Shown in pieces: positions 1 to 7,575 of a stretch of DNA of 64,000 nt. Source of the stretch: Propionibacteriaceae bacterium (GTDB lineage Bacteria; Actinomycetota; Actinomycetes; Propionibacteriales; Propionibacteriaceae); contig JAUNKK010000001.1 in NCBI GenBank assembly GCA_030532825.1, positions 1 to 64,000 of the forward strand, read 5' to 3'. Both the position numbers and the translations under genes were made by a program. The notes below the pieces were generated by a model. That model searched no databases. It was not told where the DNA came from and worked only from the letters and a program-made list of their open reading frames with translations. How positions within the stretch are numbered: the stretch's first letter is position 1; the number at the start of each line of letters is the position of its first letter.

Positions 1-6
1 AACATC

Positions 7-471
7 ATGAAAACCAACATGGACAACAGCGTCCACGGCATCCTCGTCCACCCCGACCTCGACCACGCACCCGAGTGGGTGACGTTCGTAGCCGACAGCC
101 TCCCCGCGATGCGCCGCATCCTGGGCTGCCAGTGGGTCGAGCGCGTCACCACCCCCATCCCCGGGGTGTCGATGTGGATCGGCGAGGAGGACGCCCTCAG
201 CCCCGACGCCACATACAACGCGCACTGCTCCGCCATCCTCTACCCCGGCCGCATCGTCGGCCCGGCCCTGCTGACCAGCATCACCCCCATCGGGGAGATG
301 ACCAGCCTCAATCCGCAGCAGGTCGCCGCCCTGGACAGCCGCGGCATCACCGTCCAGCCCCGACCGAGCCACCACGCTGATCTGCAGTGGATGTCGGCGG
401 AGGAGACGGCTGAGCTGATCGACTACGTCCGCAGGCGGATCGCCCAGCGTGACGGGGAGGTGACGGCATGA
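7..471 (+). CDS. Phage early protein, DUF3846-like
   Basis: A 154-residue protein of unknown function. The order of its blocks (an N-terminal ILVHPD strand, a central segment with a short NAHCSAILYP stretch, then IVGPALLTS and a late SLNPQQV) resembles the small DUF3846-type proteins found in early regions of many phages and mobile elements. That is pattern recall, not an alignment. It is the first gene in the window and its last codon overlaps the next start as ATGA, so it belongs to a tightly packed early operon. ATG at 19 is an alternative start. No catalytic motif is evident. Confidence 0.6.
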   Translation: MKTNMDNSVHGILVHPDLDHAPEWVTFVADSLPAMRRILGCQWVERVTTPIPGVSMWIGEEDALSPDATYNAHCSAILYPGRIVGPALLTSITPIGEMTSLNPQQVAALDSRGITVQPRPSHHADLQWMSAEETAELIDYVRRRIAQRDGEVTA

Positions 472-614
472 GCATCCTCGAGCGCATCGCCTGGGAGTCG
501 GACCGGCTCCAGGCTCGCATCGACCGCAGCGTCGAGCGTCACCCCGTCGCGTGGATCGTCGCCACCGGCATCCTACTCGTGGTCGTCGGCCTGGCGCTGA
601 GGGAGGCCCTGTGA
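468..614 (+). CDS. Small single-pass membrane protein
   Basis: A 48-residue reading frame with ATG overlapping the previous stop (ATGA) and a TGATG overlap into the next gene, so it sits exactly in the operon spacing. The N-terminal 25 residues are charged and helical (ILERIAWESDRLQARIDR). Residues about 28-43 are a continuous hydrophobic stretch (WIVATGILLVVVGLAL) ending in REAL, which reads as one membrane helix. I do not recognise a family. Tight coupling on both sides is the main reason to call it real. Small membrane proteins of this kind are common in actinophage early regions, usually without known role. Confidence 0.6.
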   Translation: MSILERIAWESDRLQARIDRSVERHPVAWIVATGILLVVVGLALREAL

Positions 615-1000
615 TGACCAGCCCCGTCCTCTACATCGCCGGACCCATCACCGGCATCCGCGGCTACAGGCGCCGCTTCGAGCAGGCTGCGACGAGCCTG
701 GCCGTCGCCGGATATGAGGCTCTCAATCCGGCACGCAACCATCCGAAGGCCAATCCGGGCCTCGCCTCCGGGCTCGCATCCAGGGTCTTCCCGACTTGGC
801 ACGACTGGATGCGAGCAGGCCTCGCCCTACTCGTCGAGGTCGACGGTGTCGCCCTCCTGCCCGGTTGGGAGAACTCCGAGGGCGCTTCCTGGGAAAGGTG
901 CATCGCCAAGGCCGCCCTCGGCATCCCCGCCCTGCCGCTCGACGACTGGATCGCCCTCGCCGGACGCCTCCCCGAATCGGACGAGGAGGTGCCGGGATGA
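614..1000 (+). CDS. DUF4406 protein, nucleoside 2-deoxyribosyltransferase-like
   Basis: A 128-residue protein that starts with the hallmark YIAGPITG block of DUF4406. It then has a region with NPARNHP, a WHDWMRAGLALL segment and VDGVALLPGWENSEGASWE, which is the usual layout of the nucleoside 2-deoxyribosyltransferase-like fold. The family is widespread in phages and is suspected to act on nucleotides or nucleotide-derived signals, but its substrate is unknown. The start is the ATG in the TGATG overlap with the small membrane protein; a longer in-frame extension from 551 lacks support and would bury that gene. The stop overlaps the next start (ATGA). Confidence 0.82.
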   Translation: MTSPVLYIAGPITGIRGYRRRFEQAATSLAVAGYEALNPARNHPKANPGLASGLASRVFPTWHDWMRAGLALLVEVDGVALLPGWENSEGASWERCIAKAALGIPALPLDDWIALAGRLPESDEEVPG

Positions 1001-1872
1001 GCGGCCGACACCCGGACTGCCGCTGCCCCCAGGCGGTGCACGTACACGGCACCTCCACCACCTACGTCGTGCACCGCTGCCGTTGCGACCGGTGCAGGGC
1101 CGCGAACACCGAGCGTGCAGCGAAGCGCCGCCGCGCCCAGGCCTATGGTCGCTACGGCCGGTTCGTCGACGGCGACCAGGTCCGCGCCCACCTGCGCGAC
1201 CTCATGGCCGCCGGGATGGGGTGGAAGACCGTCGCCGCTGCCGCCGGGCTGAGCGCATCGACGGTGCACCCGATCCTCTACGGCCGCAACCTCGACGACC
1301 CGACCCATCCACAGCACCGCCCACCCCGCAAGCGCGTCACCAGGGAGGTCGCCGAGAAACTCCTCGCCGTCACCCCTGCACTCGCCGACGGTGCGCAGGT
1401 CGATGCGACCGGGACACGACGCCGCATCCAGGCCCTCGTCGCGATCGGCTGGACGCTGACCGAGCTCGGCAGGCGACTCGGGATCCGCCGCTCCAACATG
1501 CGCCTCCACAGGCCGACCCTGCGGCACGTCACCGAGCGCACCCGCCGGGACGTCGCAACCCTGTACGAGGAACTGTGGGACAAGCCTCCGGCCGGGCCGT
1601 CCGGGGATCGGGCGCGCGCCTGGGCCGCCTCCCAGGGGTGGGTGCCGCCGATGGCGTGGGATGACGACCGGATCGATGATCCGATAGCGCGGGCCGCCGG
1701 GGGGCGGCCCTCCAGGACGGGCAGGATCGTCGTTGACCTGGATGAGGTCGCATACCTGCTCGCCCTGGGGGAATCCCGCAATGGCGTCGCCTCACGTCTC
1801 GGCATCAGCCTGCGCACCCTGGAACGCCACCTCGACAGAGGTGCGCATCACGACGAGGAGGTGGCGGCATGA
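997..1872 (+). CDS. Multi-HTH DNA-binding protein with N-terminal Cys cluster
   Basis: A 291-residue basic protein. The first 35 residues hold a Cys/His cluster (CRC, HVH, CRCDRC) that could bind zinc. Three helix-turn-helix-like segments follow: about 73-95 (MGWKTVAAAAGLSASTV), 150-170 (WTLTELGRRLGIRRSNM) and 258-278 (RNGVASRLGISLRTLERHL). The layout is typical of actinophage early HTH proteins that act as regulators or replication accessories; the exact role cannot be read from sequence. ATG at 997 overlaps the DUF4406 stop as ATGA, which fixes the start. The last codons overlap the next gene by four bases. Confidence 0.7.
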   Translation: MSGRHPDCRCPQAVHVHGTSTTYVVHRCRCDRCRAANTERAAKRRRAQAYGRYGRFVDGDQVRAHLRDLMAAGMGWKTVAAAAGLSASTVHPILYGRNLDDPTHPQHRPPRKRVTREVAEKLLAVTPALADGAQVDATGTRRRIQALVAIGWTLTELGRRLGIRRSNMRLHRPTLRHVTERTRRDVATLYEELWDKPPAGPSGDRARAWAASQGWVPPMAWDDDRIDDPIARAAGGRPSRTGRIVVDLDEVAYLLALGESRNGVASRLGISLRTLERHLDRGAHHDEEVAA

Positions 1873-2072
1873 CGCGCCCCTCGCAGTGGACCGACCACAT
1901 CCGCGACCTCCTCGAAGGGGCCTCCGACACGAAGGTCTGGGCCTACACCGACCGGCCCCTCTCCCTCATCGGAGAGGTCGCCGACGACGACCCCAGGACC
2001 CCTGTGTCGGACATCGTCGATGAGGCGGCCGCGCTCGCCACGGAAATCCTCAACGCTCCGGAAGGGGGCTGA
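1869..2072 (+). CDS. Small phage protein, unknown
   Basis: A 67-residue acidic protein with no recognisable motif (MTRPSQWTDHIRDLLEGAS at its start, acidic DDDP centrally). It overlaps the upstream gene by four bases (ATGA) and its stop abuts the next ATG by one base, so it is spaced as a member of the early operon. Unknown function. Confidence 0.6.
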   Translation: MTRPSQWTDHIRDLLEGASDTKVWAYTDRPLSLIGEVADDDPRTPVSDIVDEAAALATEILNAPEGG

Positions 2073-2073
2073 C

Positions 2074-2286
2074 ATGAGCATCGTCACCCGCTACAACATC
2101 CTCGACGCCCTCGACGACATCGACGGCCCCCTGAGTGACCTGGATCGTGCCGTCGAGGCCCTCCGCGAGATCCGCGACATGCACGTACAGATCGTTGACG
2201 GGCCACGCCTGATCTGCGACCACTGCGGGCACCCGTGGCCGTGTGGGCACGCCTCGGTCCTGCGAGACGTGGAGGACCTGCTGTGA
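2074..2286 (+). CDS. Small zinc-finger-like phage protein
   Basis: A 70-residue protein. The N-terminal half is a predicted helix (DALDDIDGPLSDLDRAVEALREI) and the C-terminal half carries CDHCGHPWPCGH, a compact cluster of three Cys and two His that could hold one zinc. Start chosen at the ATG one base after the previous stop. The stop overlaps the downstream GTG (GTGA). Such mini zinc-ribbon proteins are frequent in actinophage early operons; the function is not known. Confidence 0.6.
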   Translation: MSIVTRYNILDALDDIDGPLSDLDRAVEALREIRDMHVQIVDGPRLICDHCGHPWPCGHASVLRDVEDLL

Positions 2287-2783
2287 GTCGCCGCATCCTC
2301 GCCATCGACCCCGGCAACGAGCAGTCCGCATACGTGATCATCGACGCCGACACCTGCCGTCCACTCGAGCACGGAAAGGTCCGCAACGAGGACCTCCGCG
2401 ACTGGGTCCTCGGGACCTCCGACACCCGCCACGCCCTCGCCTGCATCGAGATGGTCGCCTCCTACGGCATGCCCGTCGGACGCGAGGTCTTCGAGACGTG
2501 TGTGTGGATCGGCCGCTTCGCCGAGATCCTCGCCCAGCGGACCGGCCTCGAGCCCACCCTCGTCTACCGGCGCGACGTCAAGCTCCACCACTGCCACAGC
2601 CCCCGCGCGAACGACGCCACCATCCGGCAGGCCCTCGTCGACCGCTTCGCCCCCGGACAGCCCAACCACGGCAAGGGAACCGCCAAGCGGCCGGGCTGGT
2701 TCCACGGCTTCAAGGCGGACATCTGGCAGGCCTACGCCCTGGCCGTCCACGTCGCCGACAAGCAGGCCGGGAGGTGGGGGTGA
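2283..2783 (+). CDS. RuvC-like Holliday junction resolvase
   Basis: A 166-residue protein that opens with ILAIDPGNEQSAYVII, the first strand of an RNase H/RuvC-type nuclease fold with the metal-binding Asp at position 9. A second acidic residue lies in ALACIEM (Glu 56) and a third in GFKADIWQAYALAVH (Asp 146), matching the D-E-D spacing of small phage RuvC-like resolvases. The expected role is resolving branched DNA before packaging or in recombination, acting with the nearby Cas4/RecB-like nuclease. GTG start in a GTGA overlap with the previous gene; a longer frame from 2235 is rejected because it overlaps that gene heavily. Confidence 0.75.
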   Translation: MSRRILAIDPGNEQSAYVIIDADTCRPLEHGKVRNEDLRDWVLGTSDTRHALACIEMVASYGMPVGREVFETCVWIGRFAEILAQRTGLEPTLVYRRDVKLHHCHSPRANDATIRQALVDRFAPGQPNHGKGTAKRPGWFHGFKADIWQAYALAVHVADKQAGRWG

Positions 2784-2956
2784 CCCTCAACTGGGACCGT
2801 CTCTGCACATGGTGTGGCACTCACCCCATCCACGACGGCCCCTGCCCCCGCAGCATCCAGACCAGCAGCGGCAAGAAACCCGCCGAGGCCCCCTGCCCCT
2901 GCCGCCGACACCTCTCAAACCTGTCGGAAATCCCGACAGGTTCCCGAAACTCCTGA
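2780..2956 (+). CDS. Small cysteine-rich phage protein
   Basis: A 58-residue frame starting at GTG in a GTGA overlap with the resolvase. It contains CTWCG, GPCP and CPC, i.e. two or three Cys pairs consistent with a zinc knuckle, and then a polar tail. Coding is supported by tight overlap and the cysteine spacing only. Its last codons contain a perfect inverted repeat (2918-2942), so the tail may be shaped by that DNA element rather than by protein function. Confidence 0.5.
   Translation: MTLNWDRLCTWCGTHPIHDGPCPRSIQTSSGKKPAEAPCPCRRHLSNLSEIPTGSRNS
2918..2942. repeat. Perfect 10-bp inverted repeat, 5-nt loop
   Basis: AACCTGTCGG and CCGACAGGTT face each other across AAATC, at the end of the small Cys-rich gene and about 65 bp before the next start. 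No T-run follows, so it is not a canonical terminator. It could be an operator or an mRNA-processing hairpin separating the first early genes from the recombination genes. A related half-site (CCCGGACAGTTC) lies shortly downstream. Confidence 0.5.
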
Positions 2957-3008
2957 GCCCTCCGGGAATCCCGGACAGTTCACCCAGCACCCCACGGAAG
3001 GACCAGTC

Positions 3009-3350
3009 ATGACACCTGAGCAGCTTCAGCAGCTCATCGCGGAACACGTCCGCCTCACCGGCGAGATCGCTGCCCTCACCTCCCGCCTCGACGAGGTCAC
3101 CGAACAGTTGCGCACCCTCCCAGAGGGCAAGTACCCCACCAGCGTCGGGGTGGTCACCGTCTCCGCACCGGCGAAACGCTTCGACCCGAAGCTGGCGAAC
3201 GAGATCCTCCCCCCGGCGCTCCTCGACGCCTGCGCCGAGAAGGTCGTCACGGCCTCCAAGGCAAAGCAGGTGCTGCCCCCAGCCCTGTATGCCCAGTGCA
3301 CCGCCGCTGCCGCGTCGGCGAGGCCGAGTGTTCGCGTGAAGGCAGCCTGA
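3009..3350 (+). CDS. Conserved phage protein paired with Cas4-like nuclease
   Basis: A 113-residue protein. The N-terminus (EQLQQLIAEHVRLTGEIAALTSRLDEVTEQL) is a strong amphipathic helix, probably a coiled coil. The remainder (YPTSVGVVTVSAPAKRFDPKLANEILPP) is compact and contains a repeated LPPAL motif. Short proteins like this often precede the Cas4/RecB-like exonuclease in actinophages and may be its partner or a recombination mediator; that is inference from position. A GGAAGGA ribosome-binding site lies just upstream of the ATG at 3009, which sets the start. The next gene begins one base after the stop. Confidence 0.6.
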   Translation: MTPEQLQQLIAEHVRLTGEIAALTSRLDEVTEQLRTLPEGKYPTSVGVVTVSAPAKRFDPKLANEILPPALLDACAEKVVTASKAKQVLPPALYAQCTAAAASARPSVRVKAA

Positions 3351-3351
3351 C

Positions 3352-4428
3352 ATGGCCACCACTGCGTCACCGCTTCGACCAGTTGAGGCGCAGCGCGACC
3401 GATTCGGTCGCCCCTTGGTCATCCCGCCGGGCGGTGGGCAACCGATCCCGTACACCCGCTGCACCACCTTCATCGACGCCCTGGAGGACAAGTACAACCT
3501 GCAGAAATGGATGCAGCGGATGGTCGCTGTCGGCATCGGCCTGCGCCCGGATCTGCACGCCTCCGCCGCATCCCTGGCCCCAGATCCCGACGACAACAAG
3601 GCCAGCCTCGACGAGCTGTGCAAGACGGCCAAGGCGTCGGCGAAGGCCACCATCGGCACCGCACTCCACGGGTGGGTGGAGCGCCTCAACAGAGGCGAGG
3701 ATCCCGGTCCCGTTCCGGCCCAGTGGCAGCCACACATCGACGCCTACCGCACCAAAGTCCTGCCACAGCTCGGGCAGCCCCGCACGGTCGAGGCGTTCTG
3801 CGTGAACGACGAACTGCAGGTCGGAGGCACCCCCGACCTCATCACGCCACTTGGCATGGAGCTGCAGCGGCAGCTGGGCCGCGACGGCGCTGTCGTCTGC
3901 GACCTGAAAACCGGCCCCAACACCCTCAGGTACGGGGCGCTGAAGGTCGCGATGCAGCTGGCCGTCTACGCCCACTCACACCTGTACGACCCGGAGACCG
4001 GGAAGCGGACCCCCCACGGCGCGCACACTGACAAAGGCTTGGTGATCGCCCTCGACTCCGACACCGCCGACCTGGCCCTCCACTGGGTGGATCTGGAAGC
4101 CGGATGGGAGGCCGTCCAGGTGTGTGCCCGGGTCCGGGACTGGCGGAAGCGGAAGGACCTGCTCACCGAGATCAGCGGCGAAACACTCAGCACGCCGACG
4201 ACCACTGCGGATGCGACAGCCGCCCTTCCTGCCGCCCCTTCTCGGGTCGCGTCCGCAGCACCCACCAACCTGGACTCCGTCACGGCGGCCCTCCACGCCG
4301 CCATCTCTGTCTCCCCCACCCGGGAGGCGCTCCTTGATCTGTGGAGGAAGGCCGGGCCCGCCTGGTCCGACTCCCACACCGCGGCCGCGAAACAGCGGCT
4401 GCAACAACTCACCCAACCAACCAACTGA
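3352..4428 (+). CDS. Cas4/RecB-like PD-(D/E)XK exonuclease
   Basis: A 358-residue protein with the motif series of RecB/Cas4-type nucleases: GTALHGWVE (His 106), GGTPDLI (Asp 162), VVCDLKTG (Asp 184, Lys 186) and AMQLAVYAH (Gln 202). These form the metal-binding active site of a 5'-3' or end-resecting exonuclease. The C-terminal 80 residues are Ala/Thr/Pro-rich and probably a flexible linker or partner-binding tail. It follows a coiled-coil protein and precedes a possible single-strand binding protein, which together look like a recombination cassette. No iron-sulfur cysteine quartet is obvious, so Cas4-like here means the nuclease fold only. Confidence 0.82.
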   Translation: MATTASPLRPVEAQRDRFGRPLVIPPGGGQPIPYTRCTTFIDALEDKYNLQKWMQRMVAVGIGLRPDLHASAASLAPDPDDNKASLDELCKTAKASAKATIGTALHGWVERLNRGEDPGPVPAQWQPHIDAYRTKVLPQLGQPRTVEAFCVNDELQVGGTPDLITPLGMELQRQLGRDGAVVCDLKTGPNTLRYGALKVAMQLAVYAHSHLYDPETGKRTPHGAHTDKGLVIALDSDTADLALHWVDLEAGWEAVQVCARVRDWRKRKDLLTEISGETLSTPTTTADATAALPAAPSRVASAAPTNLDSVTAALHAAISVSPTREALLDLWRKAGPAWSDSHTAAAKQRLQQLTQPTN

Positions 4429-4439
4429 GAGGAACACCC

Positions 4440-4925
4440 ATGTCCGTCAACTACAACTTCGAGGCCATCGAAACCCCCGCCGGGGCGTTCATCGGCTGGC
4501 ACGAGAACCCGGGGCAGGTCGTCACCGGCGAGGTCGTCGACTACTCCCCGACCGGGGGTCAGGACTTCTCCGGCGGGGCGTGCCCGCAGGTGACGCTGCG
4601 CCTGGTCGAACCCTGCTCGTCGTTCAACAAGCAGGGGCAGCGCACCGACTTCGCGGCCGGGGAGGTCGTGTCCATCACCTGCGGTCAGGCCAACCTCAAG
4701 CGCGGCATCATCGCCGCCCAGCCTGCCGTCGGGGATGTGCTGCGGGTCACCCACTCCAGCAACGCGAAGACCGCGAACGGAGTGGCGAAGGTGTTCTCCC
4801 TGGAGATCGCCCGCGGGGCCGCCGCCAGCACCCAGCAAGCCGCCGATCCGGGCCTGAACCCGGCACCGGTGGCCCCCCTGCCCGGCGCGACCCCGGTGCA
4901 GGCCCAGCCGGTCGCCCCGTTCTGA
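4440..4925 (+). CDS. Possible single-stranded DNA-binding protein
   Basis: A 161-residue protein. The first 120 residues read as beta-rich (QVVTGEVVDYSPTGGQDF, PQVTLRLVEPCSSFNKQG, GEVVSITCGQANLKRGI), compatible with an OB fold. The last 35 residues are a Pro/Ala/Gln tail with alternating P-A-P, as in the disordered tail of SSB-like proteins. Position between a nuclease and a primase supports a replication/recombination role. The ATG at 4440 is preceded by GAGAGGAACACCC, giving a GAGAGGA ribosome-binding site; an upstream in-frame start would overlap the nuclease. The terminal acidic SSB motif is absent, so the assignment is tentative. Confidence 0.5.
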   Translation: MSVNYNFEAIETPAGAFIGWHENPGQVVTGEVVDYSPTGGQDFSGGACPQVTLRLVEPCSSFNKQGQRTDFAAGEVVSITCGQANLKRGIIAAQPAVGDVLRVTHSSNAKTANGVAKVFSLEIARGAAASTQQAADPGLNPAPVAPLPGATPVQAQPVAPF

Positions 4926-4948
4926 TCCCCCGGTTCGGATGAATCCCG

Positions 4949-4979
4949 CGCACCCCCAACCCCAAGCGTTGGGGGTGCG
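4949..4979. repeat. Perfect 12-bp inverted repeat before primase gene
   Basis: CGCACCCCCAAC and GTTGGGGGTGCG flank a 7-nt loop (CCCAAGC) in the 92-bp gap between the putative SSB and the primase. The hairpin would be very stable but has no downstream T-run. It may be a factor-dependent terminator, an mRNA stability element or a protein-binding site between the two operon segments. Confidence 0.55.
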
Positions 4980-5017
4980 TCGAATCCAGCCGACCCCCAC
5001 ACGCCCCGAAGGTTGAC

Positions 5018-5644
5018 ATGAGATACGACAAGGCCAGCGACGAGGAGCTCGCCCGATTCCTCGAGCATGCATTCAAGATCGGGCACCACGACCTGGTCGC
5101 GGTCATCCGCGACGAATGTGACCGCCGCGACCGCTACACCCCACTCCCCCCGGCCCCCGCCACGGCTGCCTCCCCGCATCAGGCGGCCCTCTGGTATGCC
5201 ATGCAGGGCCTGGCGGTGTTCCCCCTCAAGCCAGGCACGAAAGTGCCAGCCACTCGCAACGGCTGCCACAACGCCACCATCGACCCCGACCAGATCGACG
5301 CGTGGTGGCGCACCGACTTCACCTACAACATCGGCCTCGCCACCGGTTTGCTGGTCGATGTCGCAGACCTGGACGGCTGGGAGGGTGTGGACACGTGGGC
5401 CACCCTGGATGAACGCCCCGAAACCCTCGGCGTGGTCGTCACCCCCCGCAAGGGCGGACGCCACATCTACGTGCCCGTCACTGGCATGGGCAACCGGGCA
5501 CACATGGCGCCGGGCATGGACTGGCGCGGACTGGGCGGCTACGTCGTCGCCCCACCCTCCCAGACCCCGGAGGGCCGCTACTGGTGGCTCAGGCCACTGC
5601 GCACCGACCTGCTCAACCCCGCCCCAGAAGGAGAGGGTGAGTGA
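5018..5644 (+). CDS. Bifunctional primase/polymerase (prim-pol) N-terminal protein
   Basis: A 208-residue protein. Residues about 53-185 match the AEP-type prim-pol domain: AALWYAMQGLAVFPLKPGTKVPATRNG near the N-terminus, DQIDAWWR, NIGLATGLLVDVADLD with acidic residues at 114, 117 and 119, TPRKGGRHIYV (His 149) and GGYVVAPPS. The family makes RNA/DNA primers for phage and plasmid replication. The helicase-like partner is encoded separately immediately downstream (GTGA overlap), whereas many relatives are single fused proteins. Start at ATG 5018; the first 45 residues are a charged helix outside the domain. Confidence 0.85.
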   Translation: MRYDKASDEELARFLEHAFKIGHHDLVAVIRDECDRRDRYTPLPPAPATAASPHQAALWYAMQGLAVFPLKPGTKVPATRNGCHNATIDPDQIDAWWRTDFTYNIGLATGLLVDVADLDGWEGVDTWATLDERPETLGVVVTPRKGGRHIYVPVTGMGNRAHMAPGMDWRGLGGYVVAPPSQTPEGRYWWLRPLRTDLLNPAPEGEGE

Positions 5645-7302
5645 AGTTCGCCGACCTGTGGGCCAAGCCCGACACCCCCACCCCGACACCCGCACCGACC
5701 GCAACCGCCGACGCCGACCATGCCCGGCGCTATGCCCTGGCGGCGCTGGCGAGGGAACAGGAGATCCTCGCCTCCACCGGCGAGGGTGGCCGGAACCACC
5801 AGCTCAACACCTCAGCCTTCGCCCTGGGCCAACTCATCCCCCACATCAGTGAGGAGGAGATCAGGACGGCACTGGAGACGACAGCACTCAGCATCGGCCT
5901 GACCCGGGCCGAGACCCGCGCCACCCTCGCATCCGGCATCACCTCGGGTCAGAAGGCGCCGCGCATCATCCCCGCCCCGGACGTTCCCGACCCCGACGTG
6001 AGGGAGGTCACCGCCCAAGCCCTGGCCCCGGACGCGGAGCGGGACTTCTGGCAGGCCCGCGACGTGCTGAAACACATCCGCCGCCACGCCTACGCCCGCA
6101 TGACCGCGCCGTGGGCGGTGCTGGGGAACTGCATGCTCCGCGCCGTCGGGGCGATCCCCCATCACGTGGTCCTGCCACCCACGGTCGGCGGTGTCGGCTC
6201 CCTCAACCTGCTGGTCGGCCTGGTCGGCCCCTCAGGGGCGGGGAAGGGCGCGTCGGAGGCCGCGGCTGCGGACGCCTGCACATGGCCGATGCTGCACACC
6301 GCGCCACTCGGGTCGGGCGAGGGCATCACCCACGCCTACGCCCACCCGAAACCAGCGCCAAAGAAGGGGGAGCCGCCGCACGACGACCCACTGGCCTGGG
6401 ATCACAGGTCGGTGCTGTTCACCTCCCCGGAGATCGACCAGGTCGCGGCGATCCAATCCAGGCGCGGATCGACGCTGATGGCGCAGCTGCGTTCCGCCTA
6501 CAGCGGTGAGCGCCTGGGCATGCAGTACGCCGACTCGACGCGCCGCATCATCCTCCCCGCCCACTCGTACCGTCTGGGCCTGTCGGTCGGCATCCAACCG
6601 GAGCGGGCGGACTGGCTGCTCGCAGATGCCGAGGCCGGGGGTGGGACGCCGCAACGGTTCCTGTGGCTGCCGGTGACCGATCCGCGCATCTCTGCCACGC
6701 CCCCGGAAGGGGAAGTGCCATGGCCATGGACCGCCCCCCTGGCTGCTGCGCGCCTGATCCCGGGCGCCTCCCAGGACAGGCATGGCCGGACGGTGATCGA
6801 GATCCCGGAGGAGGCCACTGTCCGGATCAGGGAAGCACACGCGGCCCGCGCCCGGGGTGAGGGCGACGCCTTGGACGGGCACTCCCTGTACACCCGACTG
6901 AAGGTCGCTGCGGCGTTGGCGGTGCTGGATCAGCGCCTGCAGGTCGTGGAGGAGGACTGGGCGTTGGCGGAGACGGTGATGCAGGTCTCGGACGCGACCA
7001 GGAGCCTGGTGCAGGCGCGGGTCCGGGCGCGGGCCAGCCTGGAACTCGAGGGACGGGCCAGACAGGACGCGCGCCGTCAGGCGATCACGGAGGAGACCCT
7101 CGCAGAGGAGGGAGCGAAACGGGTCGCGCGGACGGTTGCCAAGATCGTCCGCCGCGCCGGAGAGGCATCCCGGAGCTCCGTCCGCAAGAGGGTCGCCGCC
7201 CGAGATCGCCACCTCTTCGACGATGCCCTGGCCCGACTCGTCGAGGCCGGGCAGGTCAACGTCTCCGAGGGGGAACGCGGCGGGGTGCTGACGTGGAATT
7301 AG
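5641..7302 (+). CDS. P-loop replication protein (primase-associated helicase-like)
   Basis: A 553-residue protein starting at GTG in a GTGA overlap with prim-pol. Residues 48-108 (GGRNHQLNTSAFALGQLI through SGQKAPR) match the small helical domain usually found just after prim-pol domains, so prim-pol and this protein look like a split version of one polypeptide. Residues 193-204 hold a Walker A motif (GPSGAGKG, Lys 202), and SVLFTSPEID could supply Walker B. The middle resembles DUF3987-type ATPases. The C-terminus is helical and charged. It is expected to unwind DNA at the phage origin; the inverted-repeat element directly downstream fits that. Confidence 0.75.
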   Translation: MKFADLWAKPDTPTPTPAPTATADADHARRYALAALAREQEILASTGEGGRNHQLNTSAFALGQLIPHISEEEIRTALETTALSIGLTRAETRATLASGITSGQKAPRIIPAPDVPDPDVREVTAQALAPDAERDFWQARDVLKHIRRHAYARMTAPWAVLGNCMLRAVGAIPHHVVLPPTVGGVGSLNLLVGLVGPSGAGKGASEAAAADACTWPMLHTAPLGSGEGITHAYAHPKPAPKKGEPPHDDPLAWDHRSVLFTSPEIDQVAAIQSRRGSTLMAQLRSAYSGERLGMQYADSTRRIILPAHSYRLGLSVGIQPERADWLLADAEAGGGTPQRFLWLPVTDPRISATPPEGEVPWPWTAPLAAARLIPGASQDRHGRTVIEIPEEATVRIREAHAARARGEGDALDGHSLYTRLKVAAALAVLDQRLQVVEEDWALAETVMQVSDATRSLVQARVRARASLELEGRARQDARRQAITEETLAEEGAKRVARTVAKIVRRAGEASRSSVRKRVAARDRHLFDDALARLVEAGQVNVSEGERGGVLTWN

Positions 7303-7314
7303 GCAACACCCTCT

Positions 7315-7499
7315 CAGGGGTGGACAAAGGTGTACATGTACACCCCTGGTCTCTCAGAACACTCAAAACCGTCCCCATGAGCGATTCCCCAAAACCCTAT
7401 CTGACTAGGTGTTATAACAATTACATAACATTCATGGATCAATCGCAGGCGCGGGGATTCACGCACAGGGGTGTACATGTACACCTTTGTCCACCCCTG
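7315..7499. repeat. 34-bp perfect inverted repeats flanking AT-rich core; candidate phage origin
   Basis: Left arm 7315-7348 and right arm 7466-7499 are exact reverse complements over 34 bp, 117 bp apart. Each arm contains the 16-bp palindrome GGTGTACATGTACACC (7329-7344 and 7470-7485). The core is unusually AT-rich for this genome (about 7393-7445, with the palindrome TGTTATAACA at 7410-7419). No gene lies in 7303-7575. Position right after the primase and helicase-like genes suggests a replication origin: protein-binding arms and an unwinding core. A pair of operators for a regulator with a GTGTACATGTACAC site is the main alternative. Confidence 0.6.
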
Positions 7500-7575
7500 G
7501 CCATCCCCGTCACGTATCCAAAAAAAACCACCCCGAATGGCCAGCCCCCACACCGGACCCCGCCCAGGACTTCGC

